64,000 nt of DNA from Pseudopithomyces maydicus (lineage: Eukaryota; Ascomycota; Dothideomycetes; Pleosporales; Didymosphaeriaceae): positions 868,001 to 932,000 of the forward strand of contig JANTUC010000008.1 of assembly GCA_026873275.1 (NCBI GenBank), in the 5' to 3' direction. Numbering within the stretch: position 1 is the stretch's first letter; each line of letters begins with the position of its first letter. Position numbers and translations under genes: made by a program. Below, piece by piece: positions 32,153 to 43,287 of this stretch. The notes beneath the pieces were generated by a model, which was not told where the DNA came from, ran no database searches, and was given only the letters and a program-made list of their open reading frames with translations.

Positions 32153-35100
32153 CTACCTTCTTTTGACGGCTTCCTCCATCCTCCTGACCAACGCCTTCAA
32201 CCCGACACCCTTCTCACAGTTCGCTTCAAGCCACATCTCCATCTTCTCACGCACCTCCCGCATTCCCCTTTGTACCGGCATCTTCGTTCCCTCCTCACCC
32301 TCTAGATGCATCAACGGATTGAGCAACAGATCCAGGATTTCCTGCCATAACTCTGTCTGCCAATACCTCTTCAAACTTTCCTTGATGCGGTACGTCTTCG
32401 TTGCTCCAGCGCCAAGTGTGGCTGCTCTCTCAGCCACGGTAGAGATGTATTTTCCAAAAAGAAGGCTATGGATGATGCCGGCAAGACCATGGTAGTCGAT
32501 TTGGTATGTCCACGGTCGGAGCTCCCGCATCTCGGCGCAGTCCGCTTCCGTAGTCGGCCAGTCGGCGATGAATTGCACGTCCGGTTTGAACACCTTCATG
32601 TCAATGCCGCGGCCAAAATCAATGAGCGCGATGCCCTTGGATGCCCAACCGTCACGGCCGTCACGTTTATACTGTGAGTCCCACTGCTCTTCCCTGGAAA
32701 GCGTGTCGAAGCGAACGAGGATATTGTCAGCTTTTAGATCGCCATGAATGAGGCCTTTGGAATGCAGTGCTTCTACTGTTCGAAGAAGCTCAATGGTGAA
32801 GAACATGGCGAGCTGTTCGTCCATTACTCCGTTATCCGCACGGGCAATGTTGACTAAGTCGAGCAATGTACCTTGGTCGCGGAATTCTTCCACCAGGTAG
32901 CACTCGTCTTTGAACAGATGCATCTCGTACGCATGGACGACCGAGTCGGCTGCGCGCGAAACGCCAAGACGTCGTTTGGCTTGCCGCATGATATAGAATT
33001 CCCATGGCGAAGGCGGCTCTTCCATTTTGAGTGCTTCCAGAGAGTTACGTTTAACACCAAATTCGCCTTTACCCATCCGTATAGCATGTTCCCCCTCCTC
33101 CTGCTCTTCTTCGACGGTGGTACTTTCGGCTAGATAGACGGGAGCGAATGCCCCTTTGCCCAATTCCTTTTTGACAGTATACATTCTGTCACTGCCTTGG
33201 AAGCGGAGAGTAGGTGGCACAGTAAAGTTTGTGCTTGTTTTGTCACCCGATGTTCGGTTATTCAGCTTCGACACGGCCTTTGTATACTTCCGGATCTCTG
33301 TACCCTTGCCGTAAGTGCATTCAGTATCCGCGAAATATCCGTCGTATGAGTCTAATGGTGGTTGTATCTCGCGTAAAACAATTTCTCGAATGGTTTCATC
33401 AACAGGATTACATTGTGTGTCTTGGATGATGGGTCCTTTTGGCTTTGTGTCCTTGTTACTAGCATCTCTCTTCGCAGAGACCGATGGCGCTGCCTCTTCT
33501 ACCGGCCTCGTCTCTCGAAGGTCAAGTTTGGTAATCTTTCCAGATCCTTCGGCAGCTGCTGTAAGTGCTTCGTGAAGAGGACTGCTGAAAGGCTCGTCGT
33601 CGCCTTCGATGACGGGAGGGGTACCCTTCGAGCGTGATGGAGTCTTGGCCGTGAAGTAATCCTTTTGGGCGTGAGCTGTTGCTATACCGAGCGATGATTC
33701 AGTTTTCTCTACAATGGGTGTCATGAATGGTAGACGATTGTTAGCCGCGAAAGCGGGATCACGGTAGGGTCCCGTCGGCGCATTAAAGTTTTCCGGAGGT
33801 ACGGGTACGTAACGAGTAGGCAACGATTGGGGAAGTTCCGGTGAAGTGGGAGTCACGAGATCATCGGACTGCTCTTTGGACTGTTCGTGTGCGTCTGACA
33901 TTTGGCCGATCGAGCCATCCTCGGAGCCCTCGTTCTCTCCCTCCGAATTGGAGTGTACATGCTCTTGTGGCAAGTGTTTGCTTTCGGTGAACTCAGACCA
34001 GGCTGAGACGCTCTTGGTATCTGTCTCATCTTCGTCGCTCTCTTCTGCTTCATCTTCTCCAATCGTGGTTCCTAGCGTGAAATCGGCAGCAGTGGTCTCG
34101 TCCCCAAATTCACTTGTCGCACAAGATAAATGGCCCGTCCCAGTGCTTTCTCCGGCGCTGGTGTAGTCATCCTCGTCGTCACCTTCGCTTGACTCTTCCT
34201 CGCTTTCCTCCTCGGTGGTCATTTCAGTGTTCTCCTTGAGAGGTTCGTTGAAAATGTCGTAAATCTCCTCCATGGCTTCCTTGGTATGCAGAGTCATAGT
34301 CGCTTCCTTACCCGGCTTCTTGCGACGAATTTTGGGACCCGTGGGCGATTCCAAGTTTGTTTGCACTAGGTCATGTCAGCTTTGGGCTAGCCATAAGTTC
34401 TCGAACCGTGGCCTACCCGTCTGCGTTTCATTGCGGATCTCCTTGACCTCCATCACTTTGATCTTGCGGGTTCGGTTTGAGCGCTCTTCGCGTCTGGCTT
34501 TTTTGGTGGCTTTTGCCTTCTCTACCTCTTGCTGCGACGGAGGCGTGTTCTCGTCATTGAAGATCAATTCGTCCTCGAAGCCCTTCAAGGGTACCGTCTG
34601 AATCTTCAGGGCGTCCTTGTCAGAGTCATTTTCTGCCAGCGGCGTCTTTTGTGGCTTCGACTCTTCATCCGCGAGCACAGCAAAAGCTTTACTGGGTTTT
34701 TTTGTGCGGGTTGCGGATGTTGCATTGCAAGGGGATCTCGTTCATCTACATGAACCTGGAGCTTGATGACGGAACGTCGGGGTTCCTGGCTTGGTGAGAG
34801 TGGCGGCTCCTCATCCACATGGCTCTGCAAACTAGTGGTGGCACCTTTCGTATCTGCGGTCGGCAGAGGGGAAGCTGCTCCAGGGGCTGGCTCTGTATCC
34901 AGATGGCTTTGGGTGTTCACGTCAACTGGCTCCTGTGGCCGGGGCGCGGGTTCTGCGATGTTAGACTTGTCATGTTCTCTTTTCCGAATGGCGGCCCAAT
35001 CCTTCGACAGCCATCCGCGGTGTCGGGCGCGCAATTCTTCGCAAGAGTACTCCGAGTTGGCGCTTGGGTAGATGAGATGAAAGTTGGCAAAACGGATCTC

Positions 35101-36245
35101 TACATTTCCGGTCTTTGGGTTGATAGAAGGCTGCTCTAAGTGAACTGGGTGGGGAACAGCAGGATGTTCATTAGGTACTAGTGTAGTCTACAATACATAT
35201 GGGGCAAAAGCCACACGAGTTAGTCCTGTGATCGTAAATACATGTAGGGTTATGGCGGAGTCGTGTTGCTTACCTCGTCCTTGAAGATGGCCATTTTCTG
35301 CACGCCCGCGTTCTTCTTGCCCACCTTCAACGTCTCGCCTGCCCACGGGCGTGGCTCGGAGGTGTTCTCCTTCCTCCGGTCTGCCAGGGAACCGATGCTA
35401 TCCCAGCCTTTGGCGGGCCCGCCGGCGTCCAGTTTCGCCGGCTCGTCGGTGTCGGCGAAGACGGCGAGCTTTGGCTTCCCGGACTTGGAGGAGGCGGGCG
35501 CGGGGGAAGGGCGGGCGCGGGGTTGCGGCTCGGTGGGTGGCGCTGCGAAGGGGTCGAGCTTTGCGGCGAGGGCAGGGCGCAGCTTGGGGAGGGCAGGGCT
35601 CGTGGGCTCGAGGTTCTGGGCGGGGCGGGCATCGCAGCGGTGCTGGAACTCGGCGTACTTGCGCACGAGACGGTCCCGGGGGCGGGCGTCGTTGTCGATG
35701 CCCATGGCGTAGACCTCGTCGGCCTGGGACCAGCGGCCGGCCGTCTCGAGCCAGGCGGCAAACTCCTCGTAGTATAGGGCGAGCTTGTCGCCGATGTGAT
35801 GGCGGGCGAGGTAGGCAAACGTCTCGCGCGGGGCGTCGGAGAAGAGGCGGATGTAGTGCAGCCACAGCTTCAGGTATCGCGGGTCGTTCCTGTAGTGCGG
35901 CGACGACTGGAAGGCGCGCGTGGCTCGCTCGAGCAGCGGGCAGAGCTGCGACTGCGGCGTGTTCTGCGCCGAGGGGTACGTGTCCAGCGTCCACTTGACG
36001 TAGCGGTCGTAGACGTCGAGCGGGTCGTCGGCCTCGTCGACCGTGGCGAGCTCCCTGTCGAACTCGGCCCGCTTCGAGCTGTGCGCGTCCTGCAGCTGCC
36101 CCGGCGAGGGCGTGTGGCCGCCGGCCGACGAGAGCGGCGGCGTGTAGAGCTGCGCGAGCGCCCTGGCAGACCGCCCGCTGGGCAGCGCCTGGATGTTCTC
36201 CTTCTGGTTCTCAATCACCTCGAAGTCGACCAGATCGTCCGACAT
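32153..36245 (-). CDS. BUB1: BUB1/MAD3 spindle checkpoint kinase; apparent 1-nt frameshift
   Basis: Spindle assembly checkpoint protein. Exons: 36245-35274, 35187-34417, 34365-32153; 1318 aa after one missing base. Residues 15-17 are a KEN box followed by the Mad3/BubR1-type 'LPSGRSARAL'. The TPR-like Mad3/BUB1 domain spans about 60-220 ('LDVYDRYVKWTLDTYPSAQN', 'DPRYLKLWLHYIRLFSDAPR'). A second KEN box is at about 292-294. A Bub3-binding GLEBS-like block contains EYSCEELRARH. 'TMTLHTKEAMEEIYDIFNEP' matches the conserved motif 1 used for Mad1 binding. The kinase domain has 'GKGAFAPVYLA', a Lys in ALKMEEP, the catalytic loop 'HGDLKADNIL' and DFG. All catalytic signatures are intact. The frame breaks in a T7 run at 34697-34703; one extra A on the coding strand gives AQKKPSKAFAVLADEE. 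Confidence 0.93.
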
Positions 36246-36682
36246 GGCGCCGGTGGGGTATCGCAGAAGAAATCGGGGTATCGCAGAAGAAGTTGACCGT
36301 CGTCGTCCAAGCCGCGTCCAAGCCGCGTCCAAGCCGTGTCCAAGAGGGCGCGTGGTGGGTGGACGCGTGGTGGGTGGGTGGGGGCGTATGCCCTCCGTGC
36401 GTGCGTGTTGATGCAGCCGACGCCCACCTGGTCCGGAAACGGGTGCCGTTGCCCGGGCAACCGACACTCTTTTTTCTCTCTCTCTCTTAGCTGCAGCCGT
36501 TCTACAGACATGTCGATATAGGTACATGTGTACGGGAAATCAGTATCGAACATATAAGCAGGTAGGGTGCGAGACGTCTTGGTTCAGGGCTCCTAGATCA
36601 GGGTCCATCATCTACATGCATGAGAAGATAGATACGGCAATCCCAAAGTCACAGCTGGTATTCCGCCCCGTTGCATCCACGT
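36246..36682. other. BUB1 promoter / ADH 3' flank with small tandem repeats
   Basis: This spacer carries two local repeats just upstream of the BUB1 start: a 20-bp duplication (GGGGTATCGCAGAAGAA core) at 36255-36291 and an 11-bp unit GTCCAAGCCGC repeated 3.6 times at 36305-36344. No gene is seen. Confidence 0.6.
36305..36344. repeat. Tandem 11-mer (GTCCAAGCCGC)3.6
   Basis: Three full copies and one partial copy of an 11-bp unit, the third with one substitution. It lies about 60-100 bp upstream of the BUB1 start codon. Confidence 0.85.
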
Positions 36683-37989
36683 CTACAGATGGCTCCCAGA
36701 CCTTTCCTCGTCGAACACAACCCCCATCCGCCCCTGTGCCTGGTGCGACCTCATCATCTCAACCATCCGTGGCAGCTCTTCCAGCTTGAAAAGCGATTGA
36801 TGCGGCTTGATGCCATGTTTCGCGCTGAATTCGATGGCCGGCCTCATGTTGTAGCATGCTGTTCGTTCAACATTAGCTCTCTGCCCTCCACACCCTCCTC
36901 ACAGGTCCACTTACTCCCGTTGTTGGAACCCTTGACTCGGTATCGACCCAGGGCAATGTCCAGAGCATTGAGCTGCAGCGGTTCCTGAGGGATGCCGACG
37001 ACCATCAGGAGTCCTTGGCCGGGCTTGATGATGGCGGGACAGTCATCGTACGACTTTTTGGATGCCGTGAAGTTGACTGCCGCTTCCACACCCCCGCCCG
37101 TCAGCTCCACTACCTTCTCCTTCCAGTCTTTGTCTTGTGCCGAATTGAGCACGGCGTCTGCCCCGCATGCTGTTGCTTCTTCGAGGGCCGATGTTGTGAT
37201 GTCTATCCCAATCACCTTCAGGCCCATGGCCCTCCCGAATGTCAACAGCCGTCACGCCGAACGGGACCGGCACCACTTACTTTGCATACTGGATGCCCAA
37301 ATGCCCCAGGCCGCCGCATCCGACTACCGCAATCCACTTGCCAGCTTGTAGCTCGCAGTCTTGAATGGCGTGAAAAGCGGTAACGCCCGCGCAGAAAAGG
37401 GGTGCCGCCGTTTTAACATCGACTGTGTCCCCATTAGCTCTCGACTCCCAGCGCCTGCCTGAGACCACCTCATCCCAGGGAATATACGTACGTCCTTCGG
37501 GCAGAACCATAGCAGCCCTCGCATCCACCACGGCATACTCCTGAAAGTACCCATCCAACGAAAACCCTTGCATTTTCGTGTTTCCAGTCACACACCAGGA
37601 GTTATGTACCGTTCTGCAATTTGCGCAATCGAAGCAACACTCCACCGCGCAAAGAAAGCCAACACAGTCACCTTCCTGGAATCTGCCTGCAGCCTCCCCC
37701 GAGCCCCGTCCGACCACGGTGCCAGTGGCTTCGTGTCCAATGGTTACGGGGTTCTTGCCGAGGATGAGACCTTGATCGTTGGGCTCGAAGAGCATGACGT
37801 CCGAGTGGCAGAGAGAAGCATTTTGAATCTTAACAAGCAGTTCATGCTCGCGTGGTTCTGGCACTGCGATCTCGTTCAGATGCAGCTTATTGTCACGCTG
37901 ATCATATCTGCGCCGTGTCAACAGTCGTAGAATCGGATCGTGCATGGAGCACCAACATACTGCTGGGCGAGCATCGTCTTAGCGCTCAT
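36683..37989 (-). CDS. Zinc-dependent alcohol dehydrogenase (MDR family)
   Basis: Medium-chain zinc alcohol dehydrogenase that oxidises alcohols with NAD(P). Exons: 37989-37961, 37907-37492, 37422-37281, 37231-36915, 36858-36683; 359 aa, a typical length. The catalytic zinc ligands are the Cys in 'NASLCHSD' and the His in 'GHEATGTVVGRG'. The structural zinc loop is cysteine-rich (CAVECCFDCANC...C). The Rossmann motif is 'VVGCGGLGHLGIQYAK'. The small first exon (MSAKTMLAQ) is needed to reach the conserved 'LHLNEIAVPEPREHELLVKI'. The acceptor choices are fixed by frame, including 'LPEGLDVKTAAPLFCAGVTA' across intron 2. The substrate is unknown. It is the first gene of the metabolic stretch that includes a P450 and a dehydrogenase/kinase pair. 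Confidence 0.9.
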
Positions 37990-38854
37990 GATGAATAATA
38001 TGTCGATGTCGTCTTCTTGCAAGCACTGGTGTTCTTGGTCGGCAAGTATAGATAGCCACCGAGCGCAAGCATTGTATATGCCTTTGCCATTGCGGGCTCG
38101 CGGGAAAATTCAACCGCCGGCCGTAGAGGAAGATGGTTCCCGACAATGACTTGTTCGCAAAGGCATGCACCCCGCAACCCCGCAGTGGCAGCGTTCGCCA
38201 GAGCCATTCCACCCAACTTCACCAGGTCATTCTATATTGGCATATCGTTCAGTCTTTCCATTATCATCGCAAGGACCTGTACATTGTGCTCGTATTTTTT
38301 CTACTCCTAATCTTGCCTTCCGTGTTGTCGCTTGCAGGAGTCGTAGGGTTTGTAGCCACCCAAGATTCCAATACTCGCCACCACACGATGCTGCAATGCG
38401 TTCGAGACTATCATCCATCTAAAAGGCATCATTTTTCTTAATTCTCTCCACAGATATATCCGTGTCTCTTCTCTGTGCGTCTGATCTCCTTTTTACCCGT
38501 GCATCGACCAAGGCTGTCAACAATCATCGAACGTGCGTCTGGTGCTTCAGCCCTCCCGTACTCTAGCACATGGGCCCGTATGCCAGCGCTCAAACAGACC
38601 ATTGTTGTTGTCTTAGTGTCCTCGTTATCGGGTTTTCAGCGCACAGAAAGACATCCACGGTGCACAGATTTCTATTTGTGACCCAGACTTTTTTATCCCT
38701 ACTCTTCTTCTTGTATTTTCACCCTCATACCATCGTACTCCGTTCACGCAGAAGCATCCAATCAATCATGCTTCAGATGTCGTACTTCTTCTTTTTCCAT
38801 TGTTCTGCAATTCGACCAGGCGTACCTCGTCATCTGAGCGCGCCGTCTGCACAT
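37990..38854. other. Intergenic region (ADH promoter, receptor 3' flank)
   Basis: About 865 bp. It is T- and C-rich on the plus strand, with no splice-consistent coding exon on either strand. It contains the ADH promoter. Confidence 0.5.
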
Positions 38855-40310
38855 CTACATCGACAGTCTTCGTGATCTGGGTTTCAAATAAACTCCCCCC
38901 AAAGTCGATTTCTTAGGTTTCGACCCGCTTTGCTTTCCGCTGGATATTCTTGCATTGGGAGTGGCGTCATCGTACTACCCCAGTCAGCCACTTGGAATAT
39001 GCCGTGTTACCCTAATACACATGCGTACCTTGTAAGAATCCTCTTGGCTACTTGCAAAGCATTTGGGCATTAACACAGCCAGAAACCGCCTGAACATGGG
39101 CATGCATATGCAAATCACCCCAACATTCTGCTCTACAACACTATAGAGAGCTGCCTCGAGGCTATCATACATTGGGTTTGCTGAATTACCGTACGTGGCG
39201 ATCGATCGGATGCGAATCATAGACACGATAATTGTTCTGAACTCTCGTTAATTTCCGGGCATGCTTCATCAACCCTATTTAAGCACTCACAAGAAACCAA
39301 CGCTGAAAATGGACAGGAGAAACAGTTTTCTCCTCAGACTCAACTTCAGCTTCAGTAGCTGAGGGATCGGGATGGCTACTATGGCTAGATCGATAGCAAT
39401 GTTGGTGCCTGCTGCAGCGTATATGAAGGCATTTTGGTTCATGCAGTAATCAATTGGTTCCTCCTTTAGCCAGCCAGTCCACGTGGCTCGGATGGGCTTG
39501 CAACCAAAAATGAGAGCAAGCTCGAATCCCAGCGAATGGCATACGGTTATACCCATGAGTATGAACACTGACATGCGGACGCCGCTTGTCGGAAATATAT
39601 AAAGGAAGAAGAACAGGAAGGTTAACTTTGTGAAACCGATGGTAATAAAATACCCAGCCTGCGAAGCATAGATCATCTGAACATGTCAGTCCATGCAAAA
39701 GACAACTCCCACAACACAGGACTGACCTTCAATACTTCAATAATCTCGCTTGGTTCGACTGTCCAAGTATCTTTTCCGAGACCTAGTCCCGGCGTGATGA
39801 ATTGTAATACTGTCAAAGGAATTGAGAAGATCCATGCTCCAATCGCGCACGCATCATCCCAGCGCAGATGGCGTGCCTTGGCCGCGACTGTGATACGCAT
39901 CAAGGAAGCAATGAGAGCCAGCGCGCCAGAGACGATAGCAACATACAATAGGACGTCGCTCTTATCGCGGATCGGGGCTCCGCACATCGTTGATGTTGTG
40001 TTGACAGCAACCAGTGCTTCCCTAACAGTGCATGTCATGCCGACACAGCCTTGTATCGCAGCGTTTATCGATGGTGATGCGCAGATGCACGGTACACTGT
40101 CAGGAGCACACTCAGTCTGGTTTCCAACGGCCGACATAAAACATGTTTGCTGTAAGCTAGTCAGCGATACAATGCGAAAATGTTGTGCTAACGAATCCTC
40201 ACAGCGCAACTAGGAAGCTGATCCAATTGCCCCACGACAGGACATATCGAAAAGCTGAAGACAGCGATGATGGCGCCCAGCGTAGTAGCATTCCACCGCA
40301 TTTCGACCAT
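38855..40310 (-). CDS. CFEM-domain PTH11-type seven-transmembrane receptor
   Basis: Putative G-protein-coupled receptor of the fungal PTH11 class with an extracellular CFEM domain. Exons: 40310-40203, 40149-39727, 39676-39291, 39236-39029, 38974-38855; 414 aa. A signal peptide ('TTLGAIIAVFSFSICPVVG') precedes the CFEM domain, which begins LPSCAQTC and continues through CAPDSVPCICAS, CVGMTC and MCGAP to give the eight-cysteine pattern. Seven hydrophobic segments follow: 'VLLYVAIVSGALALIASLM', 'AIGAWIFSIPLTVLQFI', 'YFITIGFTKLTFLFFFLYIF', 'VFILMGITVCHSLGFELALI', 'FIYAAAGTNIAIDLAIVAIP', 'LFLLSIFSVGFL', and a last one near 'GVICICMPMFRRFLAVL'. The tail after the last intron is basic. The PTH11 class senses surface or host cues in plant pathogens. 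The ligand is unknown. Confidence 0.88.
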
Positions 40311-41122
40311 CAATGGGACACCTAATTGGGCGTTCACTTGGAGGATGTGAGATCTTGAGGCTGTAAAGTCCGGTAACGGCTGGAGAAAACAACTAAGCGG
40401 ATCACCCAGGGTCTTGACAGTGTCACCATGAGCTTTTCTCTGGACGGTGTAATCCTGTAATGGCTCCCCCACAAGACCGTTGGTTGGGTCGTGTACAACG
40501 CCGAAGCTAACGCGCAAGGCATGAATCCTTCAAGAGTGATATTTTCCCGTCAAACGTCTAAAGAGAGGCCCAACCCCTGATGAGACGAAAAATGCAGATC
40601 CATTTGTCCCTGTTAAGCTCGTTGCTTGATTGATGCTGTGGGGTTGAAACTGCGGCCTATGTTGTACCTTGCGTTAACACGCCACCTTGAATCATGTGGG
40701 TCTAAAGCGAAGGATTTCGGCATGTGCAGACTTTCACATACCGGGTAGTACGTGCGGTCCCTACCGCCCGAGATTAATTGTGTTTTTATGTGGACTGTCT
40801 AAGCCGAAGAGGTCCTGATGTCGTTCACTAGCGCGCATGCTCAAGAACACCCAAGTCCCAATCCCTGAACCTGCTCGTATCACTTACTCTATCTGTATAA
40901 GCTAATTGTCGAGAATCCTACCAAGAGTCCCCTAGTAGTGACATGCTGGTCTCGGCTGCGGCTTCACTCTACACGTGGGGATAAGACGAAATGTCACCCC
41001 ATTGTTTCCGTTCCCGTGCGAGTCAGTTTGGAACAGAGATCGTTACATCTGAAATACTATTGACCCGATCCTACGGTTCAGCTGCAAGGCTTCCGCTGCA
41101 CTGTCAACCTCCTACTACTCCA
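40311..41122. promoter_or_regulatory. Divergent promoter region of receptor and P450 genes
   Basis: 812 bp between divergent start codons. It should contain both promoters. No coding exon or repeat is supported within it. Confidence 0.45.
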
Positions 41123-43055
41123 ATGGCGCTTCTTTCGATCATCCCATCTGGGATTACACTGTCTGCTTGGACCTTTGCGTACCTGCCTGTTGTCTTTGCC
41201 ATATATTATACTGGCTGGATTATCTACACCCGTACCTTCCATCCTCTTGCCTCAGTTTCTGGACCGCTATGGCCGTCTATATCGCGAACATGGCTCATGT
41301 GGAGAATGCACAAAGGAGACCTTGAGCGTGTGCTCAGAGATGCACATGCCCGATATGGCCCTCTCGTTCGCATTGCTCCTGACGAGGTATCTTCAGGTAA
41401 CCCTGCCGAGATACCACTCATCTATCGCATGCAAAAACCACTGGAGAAGACGGTGTGGTACCTGCCATGGCGAGCATTTCCTGCTTTCCACGAGCGACCG
41501 GACATGTTCACCACTTTACTTGGAAAGGACCATGCCGCGTACAAAAAAATCATTGCTGGAACGTTGACTATGGGTAGCATTTTACGGAATGAGGATCATA
41601 TGGACGACTGTGTGCGTTTGTTTATTGACCGTATAGGTGAGTTTGCGGATAGGGAAGAACCCTTCGATTTTGGTTTGTGGCTCGAAATGTAAGCTTCCTG
41701 CACAACCACTCTGTCATTTGCCTTACACTATTCAGGTACGCATTTGATATCATTGGTGCCGTATTCTTCGGGAAGCAATTCGGTTTCATGGAGGATCGCC
41801 ATGACCATGGCAAATATATTGAGTCTGTCCACCTGGCTAGTACGTATCCTGTCCTTACCAAACTATCTGTTTTCGTACCGTGGCACAAAAAAGTTCGTTA
41901 TGCCACAGAAAGCTTCAAACCTAAGTTCGTTAGCATCCAAGGTTCAGGATTTGGCCCTGAAGAAGGACTTGATTCCTTCCCAAAGGATATATCTCCTCAC
42001 CTCGTCGTTCTTGCCATTCTCGATGCATTGCTAATGTCACACCCTACCGCGTAGTGCCATTCTTATCCGTTGTCACAATGACTCCCACATACTTGCGTTA
42101 TCCTGTGATGGCGTGTGCTGTTGCAGTTCCCAAGCTCCTCAAGGCTGTCATTGCAGTAGATGGAATCCGACAAGCCGCTATTCAGAATACACGGGAACAG
42201 ATGAAGGTTGCAGCAGAAGCAACATCGAAAAGACATGACATCCTTTCCCAGATGTTGACTATCGTTCACGAAAAAGGGGAAAAGGTCAACTTCACGGAAG
42301 CCAATGTCATGGCAGAAATGCACGTTGGCGTGTAAGTCACACACAAAGACAAAATTGTTGTAGGAACCACATTGACTCATCTCATCCAGAATGGCCGGTG
42401 CCGACAGCACGTCTATTCTTCTACGAGCCATATTCTACTACATGATGAAGAACCCTGAGACAATGACCAAGGCCGTTGCGGAAGTCGATGAGGCTTTCGC
42501 TACCGGAAAGCTCAGTTGGCCCCCCAGATACCAAGAGGTTGTAGCATCCCTCCCCTACGTCGGTGCTGTCATCAAAGAAGCTTCTCGATACTTTCCAAGT
42601 TTTGCTGTTGAGATACAAAGATACTCTCCTCCCGAAGGCATCACTCTTGGTGGTAAATTCATCCCATCAGGCTTTCGAGTTGGTATGAATCCACATATAA
42701 TCCAGATGGACAAAGGCGTCTTTGGTCACGATGCAGAAATTTTCAGGCCTGAGAGATGGCTGGAGAGTGAAGAACGATGCAAGATGATGGACAGGGCTTA
42801 TCTTTCTTTTGGAGTAGGAACTCGCCCATGTGCTGGAAAGAACGTAAGTTGATCTGCAGTGCCTTCTCATCTACTCTTGACATTACTAACATCTACGGAA
42901 AGCTTGCTCTTGCTGAAATTCACAAAGTTGTCCCGGCGATTTTACATACCTTCGCCGTGGAAATGGCACATGACAGGCCATGGAAAACACACAACGCTAG
43001 TTTTATAGTGCAGACTGATGTCGTGTGTCGGCTGAGACGACGGTGTTTGAAATGA
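41123..43055 (+). CDS. Cytochrome P450 monooxygenase (pisatin demethylase-like group)
   Basis: Membrane-anchored haem monooxygenase of the fungal microsomal type. Exons: 41123-41688, 41736-41839, 42055-42331, 42390-42843, 42903-43055; 517 aa. The N-terminal membrane anchor is 'TFAYLPVVFAIYYTGWIIYT', with a proline-containing hinge (HPLASVSGP). The I-helix oxygen-binding motif is MAGADST. The ExxR motif is EASR. The meander has FRPERW. The haem-binding loop is 'FGVGTRPCAGKN', with the axial Cys intact. 'GAVFFGKQFGFMEDRHDHGK' resembles pisatin-demethylase-type P450s. Intron 2 is 215 nt, longer than its neighbours, but its removal is needed to join IESVHLA to MPFLSVVTM in frame. No frameshift was found. 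The substrate is unknown. Confidence 0.9.
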
Positions 43056-43287
43056 GTATGGTTGTGTATACTTGGTATTCATTTAGGTGTTGAGGCTTTC
43101 TATACATGCTTTCTTTCTACTGTCTCGTATACAAACATAGCTAGCATTCCAACGAAATTGGTATGCTGAGGAAATTGCGACGATAGACATGATGTGTGTC
43201 GGGCGGAGTGACTACGAGCCGGTATTCTAAGTAAGTAGACAATGAACAGTGCAAATAGTGCTCCAGCGTGGATGCGTTAAGAGTTTA

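Noticed and set aside
35351..35998. 215-aa Arg-rich open frame opposite the BUB1 N-terminus
   Set aside because: GC-rich shadow frame; the minus-strand frame carries the recognised Mad3/BUB1 domain.
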